Assembly (NCBI RefSeq): GCF_028769735.1
Contig: NC_088188.1
Location: forward strand, 2,069,001 to 2,133,000
DNA: 64,000 nt
DNA from: Zonotrichia leucophrys gambelii
Lineage: Eukaryota > Chordata > Aves > Passeriformes > Passerellidae
Reading direction: 5' to 3'
The notes beneath the pieces are model-generated. The model had not been told where the DNA came from, made no database searches, and saw nothing but the letters and a program-made list of their open reading frames with translations. Each line of letters opens with the position of its first letter. Positions within the stretch are counted from its first letter, which is position 1. The position numbers and the translations under genes are program-made. Shown here one piece after another: positions 1-13,000 of the stretch.

Positions 1-2597
1 TTGTGTCTCTGCTGTGTGTGACCACACCAGGGATGATGGAGTGAGGACAGGGGCTGGGGCACTCAGGAAAGCTCTGGGAAGGGAACATGGCATTACCTGC
101 TGCAGTGAGGCCAGAGGGGCTGCACAAACACCCCAGATCAGATCTCCAGTCAGGCTCCCAGACATGCACACACCAGCTTGGTGTAAAATTCAATATCACA
201 CAAGGAATCCGGGCATCTGCTTCTCACTGATCCCCTAAAGCTTAACTCCTTCATCTGCCCTGGGAACTGCAAGGATCTGTCTATAAGCAAACACCCTGAT
301 GAAGCTGCTCCACAATTTTGAGTTTAGCTAAGTCCTAATCCCAACTAAGAAGATCTATAGAATTATGCAAAAATTTCCCTGTCACAAAACAGAGGCATTT
401 CTCAGAAAAGGTTTCCATGGAATTCCCAGGCTGCTATCTTGTCTCCCAGCCTTTGCAATGCCCTGAGGCAGTGACACAAGCCCCTAGCAGTGCACTCCAG
501 CCAGACCCCTTGGCTTTCACTGCACTGATTGTGGGAGTCAGGGTTATTGCAGGAAATTAAAGGCTATTGCTGTTTGCTTATATACACCTCAGTGAATTAT
601 TCCAAAACAGGAAAAATATCAGACAATCGAAATCATACAGGTCCAATCAGTGTCTGTGTTTAAACCCAGAGGAATTATGTGTCTCATGTAATTTCACATT
701 AAACACTACATGCAATGTTCAAGTATTACATTACATATATAAACATGCCCACACACAGATGCTTCTAGACAAATCTTTTGAGTTTTGACTATGGTCATGA
801 TAAAAATCAGTTTGCAGCTGTGCAGGGAGCTCTCCCCAGGTCAGCACTGAGCACTGACTGTTTCACAGGGCTCCATTCTTGGACAGAAATGCCTGTGGAA
901 ACACAGGCTGCATTCTGACTTTTGAAGAGGATGAAAGAAATAATGTGACAGCAATGGATATGCTGGGCTCCAGAGGTCACACATTTCCTGGTGTATTTAT
1001 ACCTCTGCTCTCAGAGGTGCAAAGCCCAGGGTGTGAGCTGTGCTGAGTGCCAGGGGGAGGGCAGGATGTGCCCGCACTGTCCTGCTGCTCCCTGCCAGCA
1101 CAGGCAGCTCCCCCTGCCACGGGCTGTGCAGCTTGGACAGCAAACCACACTGCAGCAGCCACTTCCATCCCTGAGAGATTTGTTTGTGTTTGCTCAGAGC
1201 TGTGAACAGCCTTGTCCTGCAGGGCCCTTGCAGCTGCCAAGCTCTCAGGGCAGGCCAAGTGTGGCTGCACTCAGGCTCTGGCTTTCCTGGGGTTCTCCAA
1301 GTGCTACTTTGGGTAAAAACAACATCTGCAAGTGTAAAGCTGCCAGACTCGTGGCCAAGGAACATCTGTAGGTGCTTGTTCATTCCCACAAACAAGGATC
1401 ACTCAGAATATTTGAACACACACTTCCTCCCTGTGCTGGAGGCACACAGGGAGCCCATCTGTGCCCCCACAGTCACTGAGCACCCCAGCACCTCTAACAG
1501 TCCAGACCTGATCACCTTGCAGAGATGGAGAAATTAAAATTAAAAAATATTCCTTTTACAAGTGTGTTTAAATTAAAAACTAACCTAGAGGCTGCTGCAC
1601 TGCCAAGGAAAACCAAGAACCCTCAAAGCCATTCAGGCCCTGGAGTGGGCTCATTTCTGTCCTCCTGCACCCAGGGGCCCTAAGGAGATGAGATCCCCAA
1701 TTCAGACATAGTGCATGCTCGAAGTTAGAGGAGAAAGGATTCCAATCTGAGTTGCCAGAGTGAGAATGGAATGCTTACCCTGATTTTGAACCCACAAGTT
1801 CCTAAGCAGCTCTCACTATCCCTCCCCTTGTGGGTGCAGGACCCCACAGGGGTCACTCACTGCCTGGCACCCTGCAGCAATGAGCTGTTGGTGCCTCCCA
1901 GGGCAGGCAGTCCATCAAACAGCCAGAACTGAAGGTATTTAATACTTCTCATGAACATGTAAGATATCCCCATGTGATCAGTCCACTGCCCAGGGCCAGG
2001 AGAGATGTGGTTTTAACAGAGGTGTCTTTGAAAGGACTGAGATTTTATGTAAAACCATATCCCAACCCCACACAAACCTACAAGGCGAGAAGAATGCAAT
2101 ATAAAATGTCTGGGACACTATGCCAAGGCACTTTTTGGAACACTTTTCAGTATATCTAATAATTTTTAGATTTATTAGAGATTTAGATTAATACCTTTTT
2201 TTGGTCTCAGAGTAACCACTAGGTGAGGTCACAAAAGCAGCACCTCTTTCAGTGATCTCCCTCCACAGACAGTGCAAGGACCCAGATCTCTCTCTGTCAT
2301 CTTCTGTCTGTGCTGAAGAGAAAAGTGGGATTTTGTGCTCCCATTTTCTCTCAGGAACACACCACGGTGATATTCAAGCACTGAATGAGCCTGTTTGCTA
2401 AGACAAAACAAAAAAACCTTCAATCTGAACATTAAGCCAAGGAGGGGGATGATTTTGGCTTGTCTTCGGTTTCCCCTTTTTTACATGGATGGGGAGAAAG
2501 GAAGTCTGGGAAGCTGGTGAGGACACAGCAGGAGCAGGAAGCAGCAGCAAGGGCTCTGCTGGCACCGAGTGCTGCCTTCCCACAGGGAAGCACAAGG
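1..2597. other. Intronic DNA, no gene seen
   Basis: No splice-bounded exon, clear mobile element or array was recognised. Open frames are short and lack codon bias. Confidence 0.6.
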
Positions 2598-2856
2598 ATG
2601 CCAGCACTGCCAGAGCTCTGACACACCATCCATCCCTGGGCACTGCCAGGGCTCTGACACACCATCCCATCCCTGGGCACTGCCAGGGCTCTGACACACC
2701 ATCCATCCCTGGGCACTGCCAGGGCTCTGACACACCATCCCATCCCTGGGCACTGCCAGGGCTCTGACACACCATCCCATCCCTGGGCACTGCCAGGGCT
2801 CTGACACACCATCCCATCCCTGGGCACTGCCAGGGCTCTGACACACCATCCATCCA
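2598..2856. repeat. Minisatellite, 35-37 bp unit, 7 copies
   Basis: Seven near-identical copies of GGGCACTGCCAGGGCTCTG followed by ACACACCATCC and CATCCCT. Units differ mainly by presence or absence of an internal CATCC-type step, giving 35- and 37-base versions. Open frames across it on the minus strand repeat the same short peptide and are not coding evidence. Confidence 0.93.
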
Positions 2857-5800
2857 TCCCCTGGGGAACAGCAGCTCTGAGCTCCCAGCAGGCAGTGCTG
2901 GCAGTCCCTGAGCAGTGAGGGGACACTGCCTGCACTGAGAGGTGTCCCTGTCACCTCCCTGTGCAGGGTGAGGTGTCCCTGTCACCTCCCACACACCACA
3001 TGGGTGCCTCTCTCTCCAACCCTGCCAGCCTGACCCCTTTCCTCTCCTCATCCCACTGCCTGTGTCCTGGCTGCTGCAAACTCAGGTTATTCCAGAGGAT
3101 GCTGCACGAGGGAGCAGAGACAGCAGGTGATGAACCCCAGTGACATCGAGGTCCAGGAGCCCACAGCAGTCACAGGAGAGGCAGAGTGGAACCCAGCAGT
3201 GTCTGTGAGAAGCAGCTGATTCTGTCCAGGCAGTGCTGTTAATGTATTCTAACACCGTTCCAGCCTTAACTCTCCTGGATTGACAACAGAATTGAATTAC
3301 CCTTCCAAATCTCTCTCTTTCAACTTGTCATAAGATTTTTTAATCCAACAAGAAGCACTTCCTTGGCAGAGTTGCCATTGTTACATTTTTTCCAGCTTTT
3401 CTGATTTAGGAATTTAATCTTTTTAGCCATGAATTGACTTCTCTGAACTAGCACTCAGAGGGAAAAAAAAATTCAGCTCTTGCTTGCCATGCAAGCTGCC
3501 AAGTTCCTAGGAGCAGATGGAATGGATCCTGGGCTTTTAGAGGAGATCACTGACAATCACAGAGAGCACAACAAACACAGGCCAAGTTTCAAGAGGCTTG
3601 GACAAAGATTGATCACAACACAGAAATGACAGAACACTAAACAAGGAAATAGAAGCACTATCTGTTCATCTCCAACATCTGTGTTGTGTAGAGCACTGGA
3701 AGCTACAAATCCTGCTTGAGTAAAGCTGCAGAGTAATGCAAGCCACGTGCAGCCTGAGATGGGGACCCCCTGCCCTGCCTGACAGGCTCAGCCCCAGCAC
3801 CCTGCCAGCTCCCACTGCTCTGAATTCATTCCCAAACATGAAGAGCAAAGCAGAAGCATCAGCCATAGGGAAGGGAAAGGAGACATTTAAACCATTGCTG
3901 AGACCTACAGATGATGTTTGCCTCAAAGCATAACTTTAACAAGGTGTGTTAGAGCTGCCACACAGCTGAAAGGGTGGTCAGACAGACCAGCTAGAGAGCT
4001 TTCAGAATATTTCTGTGATTATCACTGAGCTATAGGCAGCATTTGTGCACAGGCACAGCTTAATTCCCCTGCTTTAAGCTCCTCTGCCTTCTTTCCCAGT
4101 TTATATTTGGATGCTCAAGAAAGGAACCATTTAGTTACTGAACTCAAGTTTATGATACTGGCAGTGAAATTCAATCCCATCTTTTAAGCAGATTAGGACC
4201 TACACACAGACCTTTGAACCTGCTGTGTTACCGTGTTGGCTTTCACAGCTCATCCCCAAAGGAGTAAAATTACTCCATTTAATTAGACTCCAACTCTCCT
4301 CAGCTGCCCCTGAAGTTTCCAGTCACCTCATTCAGTTGTGAATGTAATTTAGGATTAAAGGTTTGTCCTGATTTTTCACTGGGGTGCTGAAGAGCTTTGC
4401 AATGCAATAATTCACCCATCTTTAAACTTTTCTGGGGACACTGCAGTGGGAATGCTGCTTGGTTGTGCCTTGTCCAATGGCTTCAGAGAAGTGCACTGGA
4501 ATTCCTTCCAAAATGCTGCACAGACAATACTCCTGATAACACATGTGCATTCACACCCATTTTATGACTGGAGAAAATGAAGCACAGAGAAGAGGCAGTG
4601 TGAGATTCTCCTTCCCAGACCCAGAGCACTTTCAGTGAAAATTAGGAGTCCAGCAATTAGCACCACACTGTGATCACTGTGTGCCCTGCCTTTGTCTGAA
4701 GGTGACAACCACAGCCAAAGCCAAAGCTGCAGAGCCTGGTGGCTGTTGGAGAACGTGTGTTTGATGCAGCAGCCATCACACAGGACAAGGTGTTTCACAA
4801 AGAGCTGCCCCAGTGCCACCAGCACAGAGAGAGGCTGTGCTGGGCCAGATCAAAGGCTCAGCTTGCTCAGCATCCCCTTCCCAGCAGTGCCCATAAATGG
4901 GTGTCCAAAGGAAGAGAATAAAAATAGAATAAGTACATATAATACTCCTGTCTCTCTATTTATATGCCCACATCTTTCCCCCTTGCTTCCACCACCAGTC
5001 ACTCCCAGCTCACTGAGCTCCTGACAGGGTTCCTGCCTGTTCAGTGGGAATCCATTGATTTATTTTCCATTGATTTCCCCATTTTCCCACAGGTGATGTA
5101 AACTTTTAGCATCTACAATTTCCCTGACAACACCCAGTTGCACTGGCCAACACCTTCCCAAAGAACCACCTATTTCTGATCTTCTCTGGGCTCTTACCAA
5201 GTCCTTTGGCATCCCCATCCTTGTGTCCCAAGGCAGTGAACAATTCCATCCTCCTGGTGTCCTGCCCCAACTCACAAACCTCTGCCACATCTCCTTTCCT
5301 TTCCACCCAGCTGAGGGGCTGTAGCTCATTCAGTTCTTGCTCACACAGAGGCAGTGTGACCCCTCTGAACAACCTTCAGAGCATTTCTTTCTGAGCCCTC
5401 GGTGTCTGCAAGTCCTTGGAGAGGGAATGATGAGAGCAGCACATGGCCATGGCACAGGTAAATCAGGAATTTCTGATTCCTCAGCAATGTTCCCTGCTCC
5501 ATCCTGAGGACACTCCCTTATCTTTAGCTGGTACCACTATTTTGTACCACTACTGAGCCATGTACTGATGTTTTGATGGAAATATCCCTTAGAACCCCAA
5601 AATCTGTGCCTAGAAATGGAGTTAGAACCTCCCTAATTTCACTTTTGCATGGAAATCAGCTCAGAGCCCATCATTTCATCAGGGCTGCTTTAGGGAAGAG
5701 TCACCAGAATCCCTACAAGCAGCATAAGGCACCCATGCCTTGGCACAGGCTGGCTGCTGAGTGAACTTGGGCACCCTGACCCCACTCAGAATCCCCTCTC

Positions 5801-6725
5801 ACCCCATGCTCTGGCCCTGCACCCACCCCACACCATAAAAACAGGATTTTACAGGCCTGGTGCTGTTCCATACAACCAGTGTCTTCAAATTTGCTAAAAG
5901 CACACGTAAATATTTCATAGAGCAGACAATGCTGCTCTCACATCTGATTGCAAACAAGATTATTTTTTCTCCCAAACAAATCCAATAACTTGATTATCTG
6001 CTCTGGTCTGCTCTTATTTTTTCTGCTGTACAATTTTCAAATATTTGCAGTTGTAAGTCTTTCAAAGCTTTAATTTGCTTAAAATGATTCACAAGCACCT
6101 TGTTAATCTTTTATCAGTTTTATTACAAACTGTAAACAAAACCCAGTTCTTAAATAATTAAAGGGCAGAACTAGCCCTCAGGCAAATGAAGTCCAGGAGG
6201 GGAGAATAAAAAATTTAAAAATCAGAGTAAGCCTGTAATTTTTTTTTTCCTTCCCACCTACAGAATTGGTGAATCAAGCTTCAAAACAGAGAGGAACTCA
6301 AAAAGAACAGATTGTGTGTGACATCTCCCCAGCCAGTTTCTCTCATCTACTGTGTCCTGAATATTAATCCATCAAGTACCTCCACGTTACTGGTTACAGA
6401 GTTAAACACCCCACAGCCTCTCAGGCAGAAGCTGGGTCCTGGGCAGGGGTTTAGGAGAATTCCTGTGCATTTCTGGGTGCCCAGCAATGCCTGATCACCC
6501 CAAAGGATCCCTCTGAGAGAGCAGCCCAAGGGAAGGCAGCTGGAGCTCACTCCTGTCCCTGGGGCCAGCCCAGCCCCTCCCTGCAGGGCAGAGCTCCCTG
6601 GGCACAGCCATGGAGGGCTCACACAGCTCCTGCCCAAAGCCACAAAGCTCCAGGGCCTGCAGCTCCTGGCACAGCGGTGACAGCAGCTCCTGCTTGGAGA
6701 AACACCCAGAAAGGAGCACCAGGAG
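2857..6725. other. Intronic DNA, no gene seen
   Basis: Mixed unique sequence. The 5040-5400 stretch is pyrimidine-rich and may hold an old unrecognised repeat. Nothing else can be supported. Confidence 0.55.
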
Positions 6726-7079
6726 GAGCAGAGGGATGGAGCAGCTCTGCTGGGAGGGAAGCCTGAGAGAGCTGGGATTGCTCACCTGGACAGGAGAAGC
6801 TTCAGGGTGACCCCAGTGTGGCCTTGCAGTGCCTGAAGGAGCCACTGCAAAGATGGAGACACAATGTCCAAGGGATGGAGTGACAGGACACAGGGAATGG
6901 CTGCCCACTGCCAGAGGCAGGGATGGATGGGAGACTGGGAAGGAATTGTTCCTCATACCTGGCACAGTTCACCCCATCCCTGCCAGTGCTCAGGGGCTTG
7001 GACAGGTTTGGAGCAAGCTGGGATAGTGGAAGGTGTCCCTGCCCATGGCAGGGAATGGGATGGGCTCTAAGGAATGGGA
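6726..7079 (+). mobile_element. CR1 LINE fragment, 5' part, interrupted by an LTR
   Basis: The segment follows the typical 3' region of avian CR1 in order: AGAGAGCTGGGATTGCTCACC, a dispensable middle, GGACACAGGGAATGGCTGCCC, then GGAAGGTGTCCCTGCCCATGG. It breaks at 7079 where the LTR starts and resumes at 7523. The copy is 5'-truncated, as is usual for CR1, and has no intact reverse-transcriptase frame. Confidence 0.8.
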
Positions 7080-7518
7080 TGTTATTGTATTTGTGGGGAT
7101 CCCAGACGAAGGGAGGAATGAGGAATCTGACTCCATGTTCTTGCAGGCTAATTTATTATTTTAAGACACTATATTATATTAAAGAATACTATACTAAACT
7201 ACACTAAAGAATACAGGAAGGATATTTAATGAATGCTAAAAAGATAATAATGAAAACTCCTGACTCTCTCCAGAGCCCTGACACAGCCTGGCCCTGATTG
7301 GCCAAAGAGTGAAAACAACTCCCAGCAGAATGCAATGGAACAATCACCTGTGGGTAAACAATCTCCAAACACATCCCAAAGCAGCAAAACAGAGGAGAAG
7401 CAAATCAGATAATTCTTGTTTTCTTTTTTTTTTTTTTTTTTTTTTTTCTGAGGCTTCTCAGCTCCCCAGGAGAAAAATTCTGGGCAAAGGGATTTTTCCA
7501 GATAATATAACAGTAACA
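7080..7518 (-). mobile_element. Solo LTR, passerine ERV family, copy 1
   Basis: On the minus strand it starts TGTTACTG and ends CAATAACA, flanked by a 4-base direct repeat GGGA (7076-7079 and 7519-7522). In that orientation there is a CCAAT box (CTTTGGCCAATCAGG) mid-element and AATAAA (in TAATAAATTAGCC) near the 3' end, as expected for an LTR. A run of about 25 T on the plus strand (7422-7447) is a local expansion. It inserted into an existing CR1. No internal viral genes are attached. Confidence 0.8.
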
Positions 7519-7573
7519 GGGATGTGGAATGGGATGTGTTTTAAGGTCCCTTTGAGCCCAAACCAGTCTATGA
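7519..7573 (+). mobile_element. CR1 LINE fragment, 3' tail continuing after the LTR
   Basis: The sequence resumes with GGAATGGGATGTGTTTTAAG and ends GAGCCCAAACCAGTCTATGA, the CR1 3' terminus. It joins in order to the fragment ending at 7079, so the LTR split one CR1 copy. Confidence 0.75.
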
Positions 7574-7870
7574 AGAAATTAAGGAATGGGATGTGTTTTA
7601 GGGAATGGGATGTGTTTTGTGGAATGGGATGTGTTTTAAGGAATGGGATGTGTTTTAAGGAATGGGATGTGTTCTAAGGAATGGGATGTGTTTTGTGCAA
7701 TGGGATGTGTTTTAAGGAATGGGACGTGTTCTAAGGAATGGGATGTGTTTTGTGCAATGGGATGTGTTTTGTGGAATGGGATGTGTTTTAGGGAATGGGA
7801 TGTGTTTTAAGGAATGGGATGTGTTTTGTGGAATGGGATGTGTTTTAAGGAATGGGATGTGTTTTAGGGT
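7574..7870. repeat. 19-bp minisatellite derived from a CR1 tail, about 15 copies
   Basis: The unit GGAATGGGATGTGTTTTAA is repeated about 15 times, with variant ends (TTTTAA, TTTTAG, TTTTGTG, TTCTAA). The same words occur in the CR1 tail at 7523-7545. The array lies between two copies of the CR1 end, GTCCCTTTGAGCCCA..CCAGTCTATGA (about 7546-7573 and 7869-7896). It therefore grew by duplication of the CR1 3' end. A frame is open through it but encodes only a permuting repeat. Confidence 0.9.
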
Positions 7871-7896
7871 CCCTTTGAGCCCACACCAGTCTATGA
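7871..7896 (+). mobile_element. Second copy of the CR1 terminal tail
   Basis: CCCTTTGAGCCCACACCAGT then CTATGA repeats the end seen at 7548-7573 and closes the 19-bp minisatellite. Confidence 0.75.
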
Positions 7897-9840
7897 CTTG
7901 CTCACACCACGAGGAATGTCACTGTTCAGGTGTCCTCCCCACAAGTGGCTCCATCCCACCATGAGCAGGAGCCACCAAGGCCCAGCCCAGGGGTCGTGGG
8001 CAGATCCCAGAGAGGAGCTGGAGCCCTGGAGCACAGACAGCCTGGGAGGGGAAGCTCCAAACAGGGAAGAGCCTGCTCTGAGCCCCCACAGGACAGCAGG
8101 AGCTGGGCTGGAAATGAGGGCCCCAGGCAGGAGCCCCACACAGAACACACAGGGTGATGGCAGTGCTGAGTGTGGTCACCTGCAAAAAGGGCACTGCTGC
8201 ATCCACACCTTGCTACAAAACTCACCTGCAATTATTCAGGTTGAGAATTGTTATTTAATGTAATTATCACTGTTATTACAGTCTCCTGGCATCTACCAAC
8301 ACTTCAACCCAGCTGTGCTGCAGAATGCTGCTCACTGGGGCTGTACAAGCATCTCAGAAATTTTGATACAGAACTTCCAGCTTTCTAACATATTGAGAAT
8401 TTCCTAAGGTATTCAAATGGCATTTCCTTCTAGTTACAGAAAAGACCACTTCTAATGAAGCTTTCCAAAGCATTGCAATTGGAAGAAAACCTAAGGAACT
8501 ATGAAGGCAAGACTGAGTAAATTCTAATTATCTTTTGAAGGCTACACTACCATGCACACAGAAATGGAATTAAATGCATTACAGACCTAAAAACGTGTAA
8601 TGGATGCATTGCTAGCCTATTACATGCAGTTCATTGTGCAAAGGTTTTTGGTTGTATGTTTTGTGCAGTGGGCTGTAAAAGTTGCTTAACAGGAGAAAAT
8701 ACATTTGATTAAAAATTTACATCAGAAGAATGTAACGTTTTTTTTTTTTTTCCCTGTGCTATTTTATCTGCCACTGACTATTCCCATTAGTATTCAGTTC
8801 TTCTCAGTCTCACAAGACTATGCAAAAAACAAGGACTAAGGATGGAAAAGTTTGAGGTCTAGATCCCAATCCATGTTAAAGACAAAGCTGTCCAGATGCT
8901 GGCTCCAGGTAGAAAAATATGCACATATTTTGTGCATAAATGCAAAAAATGCACTTATAAGTGGGAGGATCCTAAAGTGTCACTGAGATGCTTAAAGAGT
9001 TCTGCTCTGGTGACTCCCTTTGTGAGAAACATCAAGGTGGTGCTTGGACTTGCTGATGCTCAGAGTCCCACAGGGCTCCCAGCACCTGCCCTGCAGGAGC
9101 ACCCTGAGTCACCCTGACACACAGCATGCAAACACTGCCCCACATCAAGGAAGAAAAAGCCCTTTACATCTCTTCCACATTCCCAGGAAAGCCCAAAAAC
9201 TTTGATGCCCTTGCTGATAACCATTTAGAGCACAAAGCAAACTGCAAACAGAAAGAAATCAGAAAGATTTTACAGCTTAGTTAAACACCCTTATCCAAAA
9301 CCACACAGGAACCAGTCCAACTACCAGGAATTGGCAGAACTTTGGAAGATCCATTTAAGTCAAAATAAATACGGAAATACATAAATAAAGCAAAATAAGT
9401 AAGTACTTCAGTTGGATCTGCTGAGCTCCCAGCCCTCTGGGGCTGGAGCCTGAACAGGGATGGAATTCCCTCCTCTGGCTCCCAGCCCTGCCTGCTCCTC
9501 TGGCCTTACCAGGCCATGGAGACACAAGCCCGTGTTTGCTGCTGGTGCTCAACCCACAAGTGAGGCTGGAAGGAAGGAAAAACCTCCTCAGAGCCCCTGG
9601 CAGCCCTCTGCCCCCTTTGCTGGGCCAAGCTCAGCAGCTGTGCAGGCTGCAGCCACCACTGGCGAGCTCCTTGTGCTCACTGAAAGGCCAGAGAAAATCA
9701 AAGAGCAATAATGGAAGGCCAAACCAGAAAGCAAGGCAGCTCTGTGTGACACAGAGGTAACACAAGCCAGGCAGGCAGGGAAGAGCTGAGTCCAAGTGAG
9801 CACAGGCTCCTGAAGCACAAGGGCACTTTTGGATCAGAGA
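7897..9840. other. Intronic DNA, no gene seen
   Basis: Unique sequence with a T13 run near 8739. It is AT-rich in 8230-8720 and has no supported exon. Confidence 0.55.
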
Positions 9841-10065
9841 TTGGGACAAAATTGTTCCCTGTGAGGGTGGGCAGGCCCTGGCACAGGGTGCCCAGAGCAG
9901 CTGGGGCTGCCCCTGCATCCCTGGCACTGCCCAAGGCCAGGCTGGACATTGGGGCTTGGAGCAGCCTGGGATGCTCCAAGGTGTCCCTGCCCATGGCAAA
10001 GGGTGGCACTGGTTGATTTTTTTGAACACTTTTCCAAGCCAAACCATTCTATGATTTTATGATTT
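9841..10065 (+). mobile_element. CR1 LINE 3' fragment
   Basis: Contains, in CR1 order, TTCCCTGTGAGGGTGGGCAG, CCCAGAGCAGCTGGGGCTGC, GGTGTCCCTGCCCATGGCAA and the terminus AACCATTCTATGATTTTATG. It is 5'-truncated and about 225 bases long. Confidence 0.88.
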
Positions 10066-13000
10066 GTGGTAATTTGTATTTACAAGTAAATTAAATCCCT
10101 ACATCTGTTTTCCTTGATTACATTTAATCTCTGTTCACGAGAATATAAAATGACAAATCTCACTCATTTCCCTAAAATGCTGTCAGTCACAGTTGCAACA
10201 CAACTTTAAAAATGCAAACTTGTAGTATTCATAGGCAGGCAAGGAAAAATTGAAAATTTTAGCAGCTAAAAGTGATAAAAATAGTGAACCAGGTGTCTGT
10301 GCTGAGTAATTCAGGACAACACAACTCTTTGCTGATCATCCCCATCAGATTAAGCAGTAACATCTGATTTCACACCTGCAGAAATCCTTCCAACAAGGCA
10401 ACGAGCAAAAGAAGCAGCAAAGATAAATAAATAAGATCAGCACAATTATCTCCAGCAAGCACTTTTGGGGAAGAACCAGGTGGGTTCCCAAACCTCCCAG
10501 TGGTTTGAGTGCCAGTGGAGCAGGGAGCTGCTCTCCTGCTTCACTCCCTGGGCACAGCTCTGCACCCAGATTCAGCAATCCCTGACTCCAGCAAGGCAGG
10601 GGTACAGATTTCTGGGAGGGTTCATCACACCAGGCACAATGAATGTTCTGGTGAGCTCAGGTCACAGGGCTGATTTATCACCTCAGCTGTCAGCTCCTCA
10701 GAGCACTGCATTATGCAAACACTGAGCACATTTCAGTATCTGTTCAGCAGATTTTGGAAAGGTGTTCCCTACCCCAGCAAGGGGAGGAAATGGTTTGGGA
10801 TGGAAAACCTTCTTGTGGGGAGTGGGAGGGAGAAGAGGTTGTGCCACACAGGAGATAAATAACCAGATCTTTGTCAAACTACTGCTAAAAGGGACAAGAC
10901 AAATAACGAGCAGAGTCAGGGATGGAAAAAACCCCTGAATTCTCTAAAAATACAGCCAACTCATGAATTTCCAGCTGCAGAGCAGCCCTTTCAAGTTGCA
11001 ACTCTCAGGGCTTGTCAAGAAAGATGCTTCCTGCCTGGATCCCCCCAGAGCAGCAGGCTCTAATGGAAGTCACATTTGATGTGCTCTGTGCTGCTCAGCA
11101 CAGAGTGGCTGAATTACTGGGTGCAGACCTCATCATACTCTTAAAAAGTAATTTGGAACCAGGGCTTTGATTTAGATGGGCTTTATCCTTTACTTTCAAA
11201 GTACAAGTGGTAATAATGCAGTCTGTGAGTTTAACATTTGAAACAGGGGTTCCATTTACCTCTTTGTACTTACTGGAGGAAAATGACTGTAATTGAAATC
11301 TTTCTGCTGGAAATGAAGCCCTTCGAACATTCAAAGTGGTTGCTTGTCCTTCAGGCTTTTTATTTTAGCTGTCAAAACTGTAAACTGCCTTTCAGAGTAG
11401 TGAGAGTCTTACAAGAGAGGATGAAATGAATGTACCCTGGATCTAGGTAGTGGGTGTTTTAATCTAATTTTCTAGCTAGAAATACAGCACTTCTCTCCCT
11501 TGGGCACTGCTGGGAACAGGAAAATTAAGCTTTGCCTCAGTTCAGCAATATCTATCAATGAACCTCAAACAAGGGACAGGCCTTTTCAAGGACAAAGCAA
11601 AACCTTTCAAGTCCTCCATTTTCATCCATAAGCTCCCCTCAGATCCAGGCAGCAACACGTGAGGCCAGACTGCCCACTCACACTGCCTCCCTCCACACGT
11701 CTCCCACACTTTCTAGAATTTCACAGATTTTTTCCAAGAGCTTGCCTTTTCTCTTTCCCCCTTCAGATTAAACTGATTTTCTGGTGTCAGCAATATTATT
11801 CACATGAAGCCTTTGAATCTTAATTCCAGTGTAAATGCACTCAGACTGAATATGGGTATTATGTCCAAGTGGCTCGTCGCCAAATGACCTTATATTAAAT
11901 CTTTGAAAGGGCAAACATGAAAACTTTGGGGTTTATCCTGTGGGCTTCCTTTCAGTCTGTATTACAGAATGTTAGCAATTAACTTGATAATAAACTCAAG
12001 ATGATGTTGTGGAGATTTCTGCTTTGGTTAGTTTTATTATCTGGTTATTTTAATCACAACTAAAAATGTGCTGCTGGGAAAAGGTTTTATCCTGTTTGTC
12101 TAAACAACTTAAAAAACTGTTTGGATGACTTGAGCAAACTAACACACCAAAGGACATCAGCTTAAGCAATGTCTTTCTCTGCTGTTTCCAGTTCTAACAT
12201 GTCTTTAGGTGACCATTTTTCAGGCTTTGTGTTGCAGCCACAAATGCATGGCCAGTTCCTACCTGCACAAACCAGGCACTGGGCAAGCAGGCAGATGACA
12301 TGAATGAACTGATGAGGAGATGTCACGGTTGCAGGTGGATGTGAAGAGTTTGGAAGCTCCCCAGAAGGCCTGTGAGGGCTCAGGCCCTGAGGCTCAGGCC
12401 AGTCCCATCAGCACACCTCAGTCCAGGTCTCTCTGTAGATAACCCAGCTGGGATGAGCAGCATTCAAACACAACCAATGGGACAGTTGATGGCAGGAAAG
12501 CACAAAATGAAACAGGCTGACAATCTATATGTGCAATATAAAAGCTTTCTGCAGTTACCTCTGACTCTATATAAATATATATGCTTGATCAAAGTGGGGT
12601 CTTCAGACATCAACATCTTCTGAAGTAAACCAAAAGAAAAAGGAAAATATTTGTGATGGCCAGAGGCAAGGATGTCAACTTCAGCAAAGCCAGCCAGCCA
12701 GTAAAAATGTCAATGAACTTCTTTACAAGAGAATGAAGAGGGAGCAGTGCAATGTCAGCACACACAGGAAGAGCAGCTCCAGTTGTGATGAACTGAGATC
12801 CTGCACTGACAGGAGGGCACAGACCCAACCTCTCCCTAACCTAAAATGACCTCCCTTAAACAGGGATTATATAACACTTCCACATGAGGAGAGCAAACTT
12901 CCATTAATGTGGTTTTCACAGGCTGCTGCCAGCAGAGACATCAGTGTCCTTCCTGCTCAGGCAGGTGCCCCCACAGGGCCGTGCCCTCCCGGTGCCCTGG

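Noticed and set aside
2398..3051. Minus-strand open frame of 217 codons
   Set aside because: It reads through the 37-base minisatellite. The repeated peptide follows from the repeat length, and all three frames stay open.
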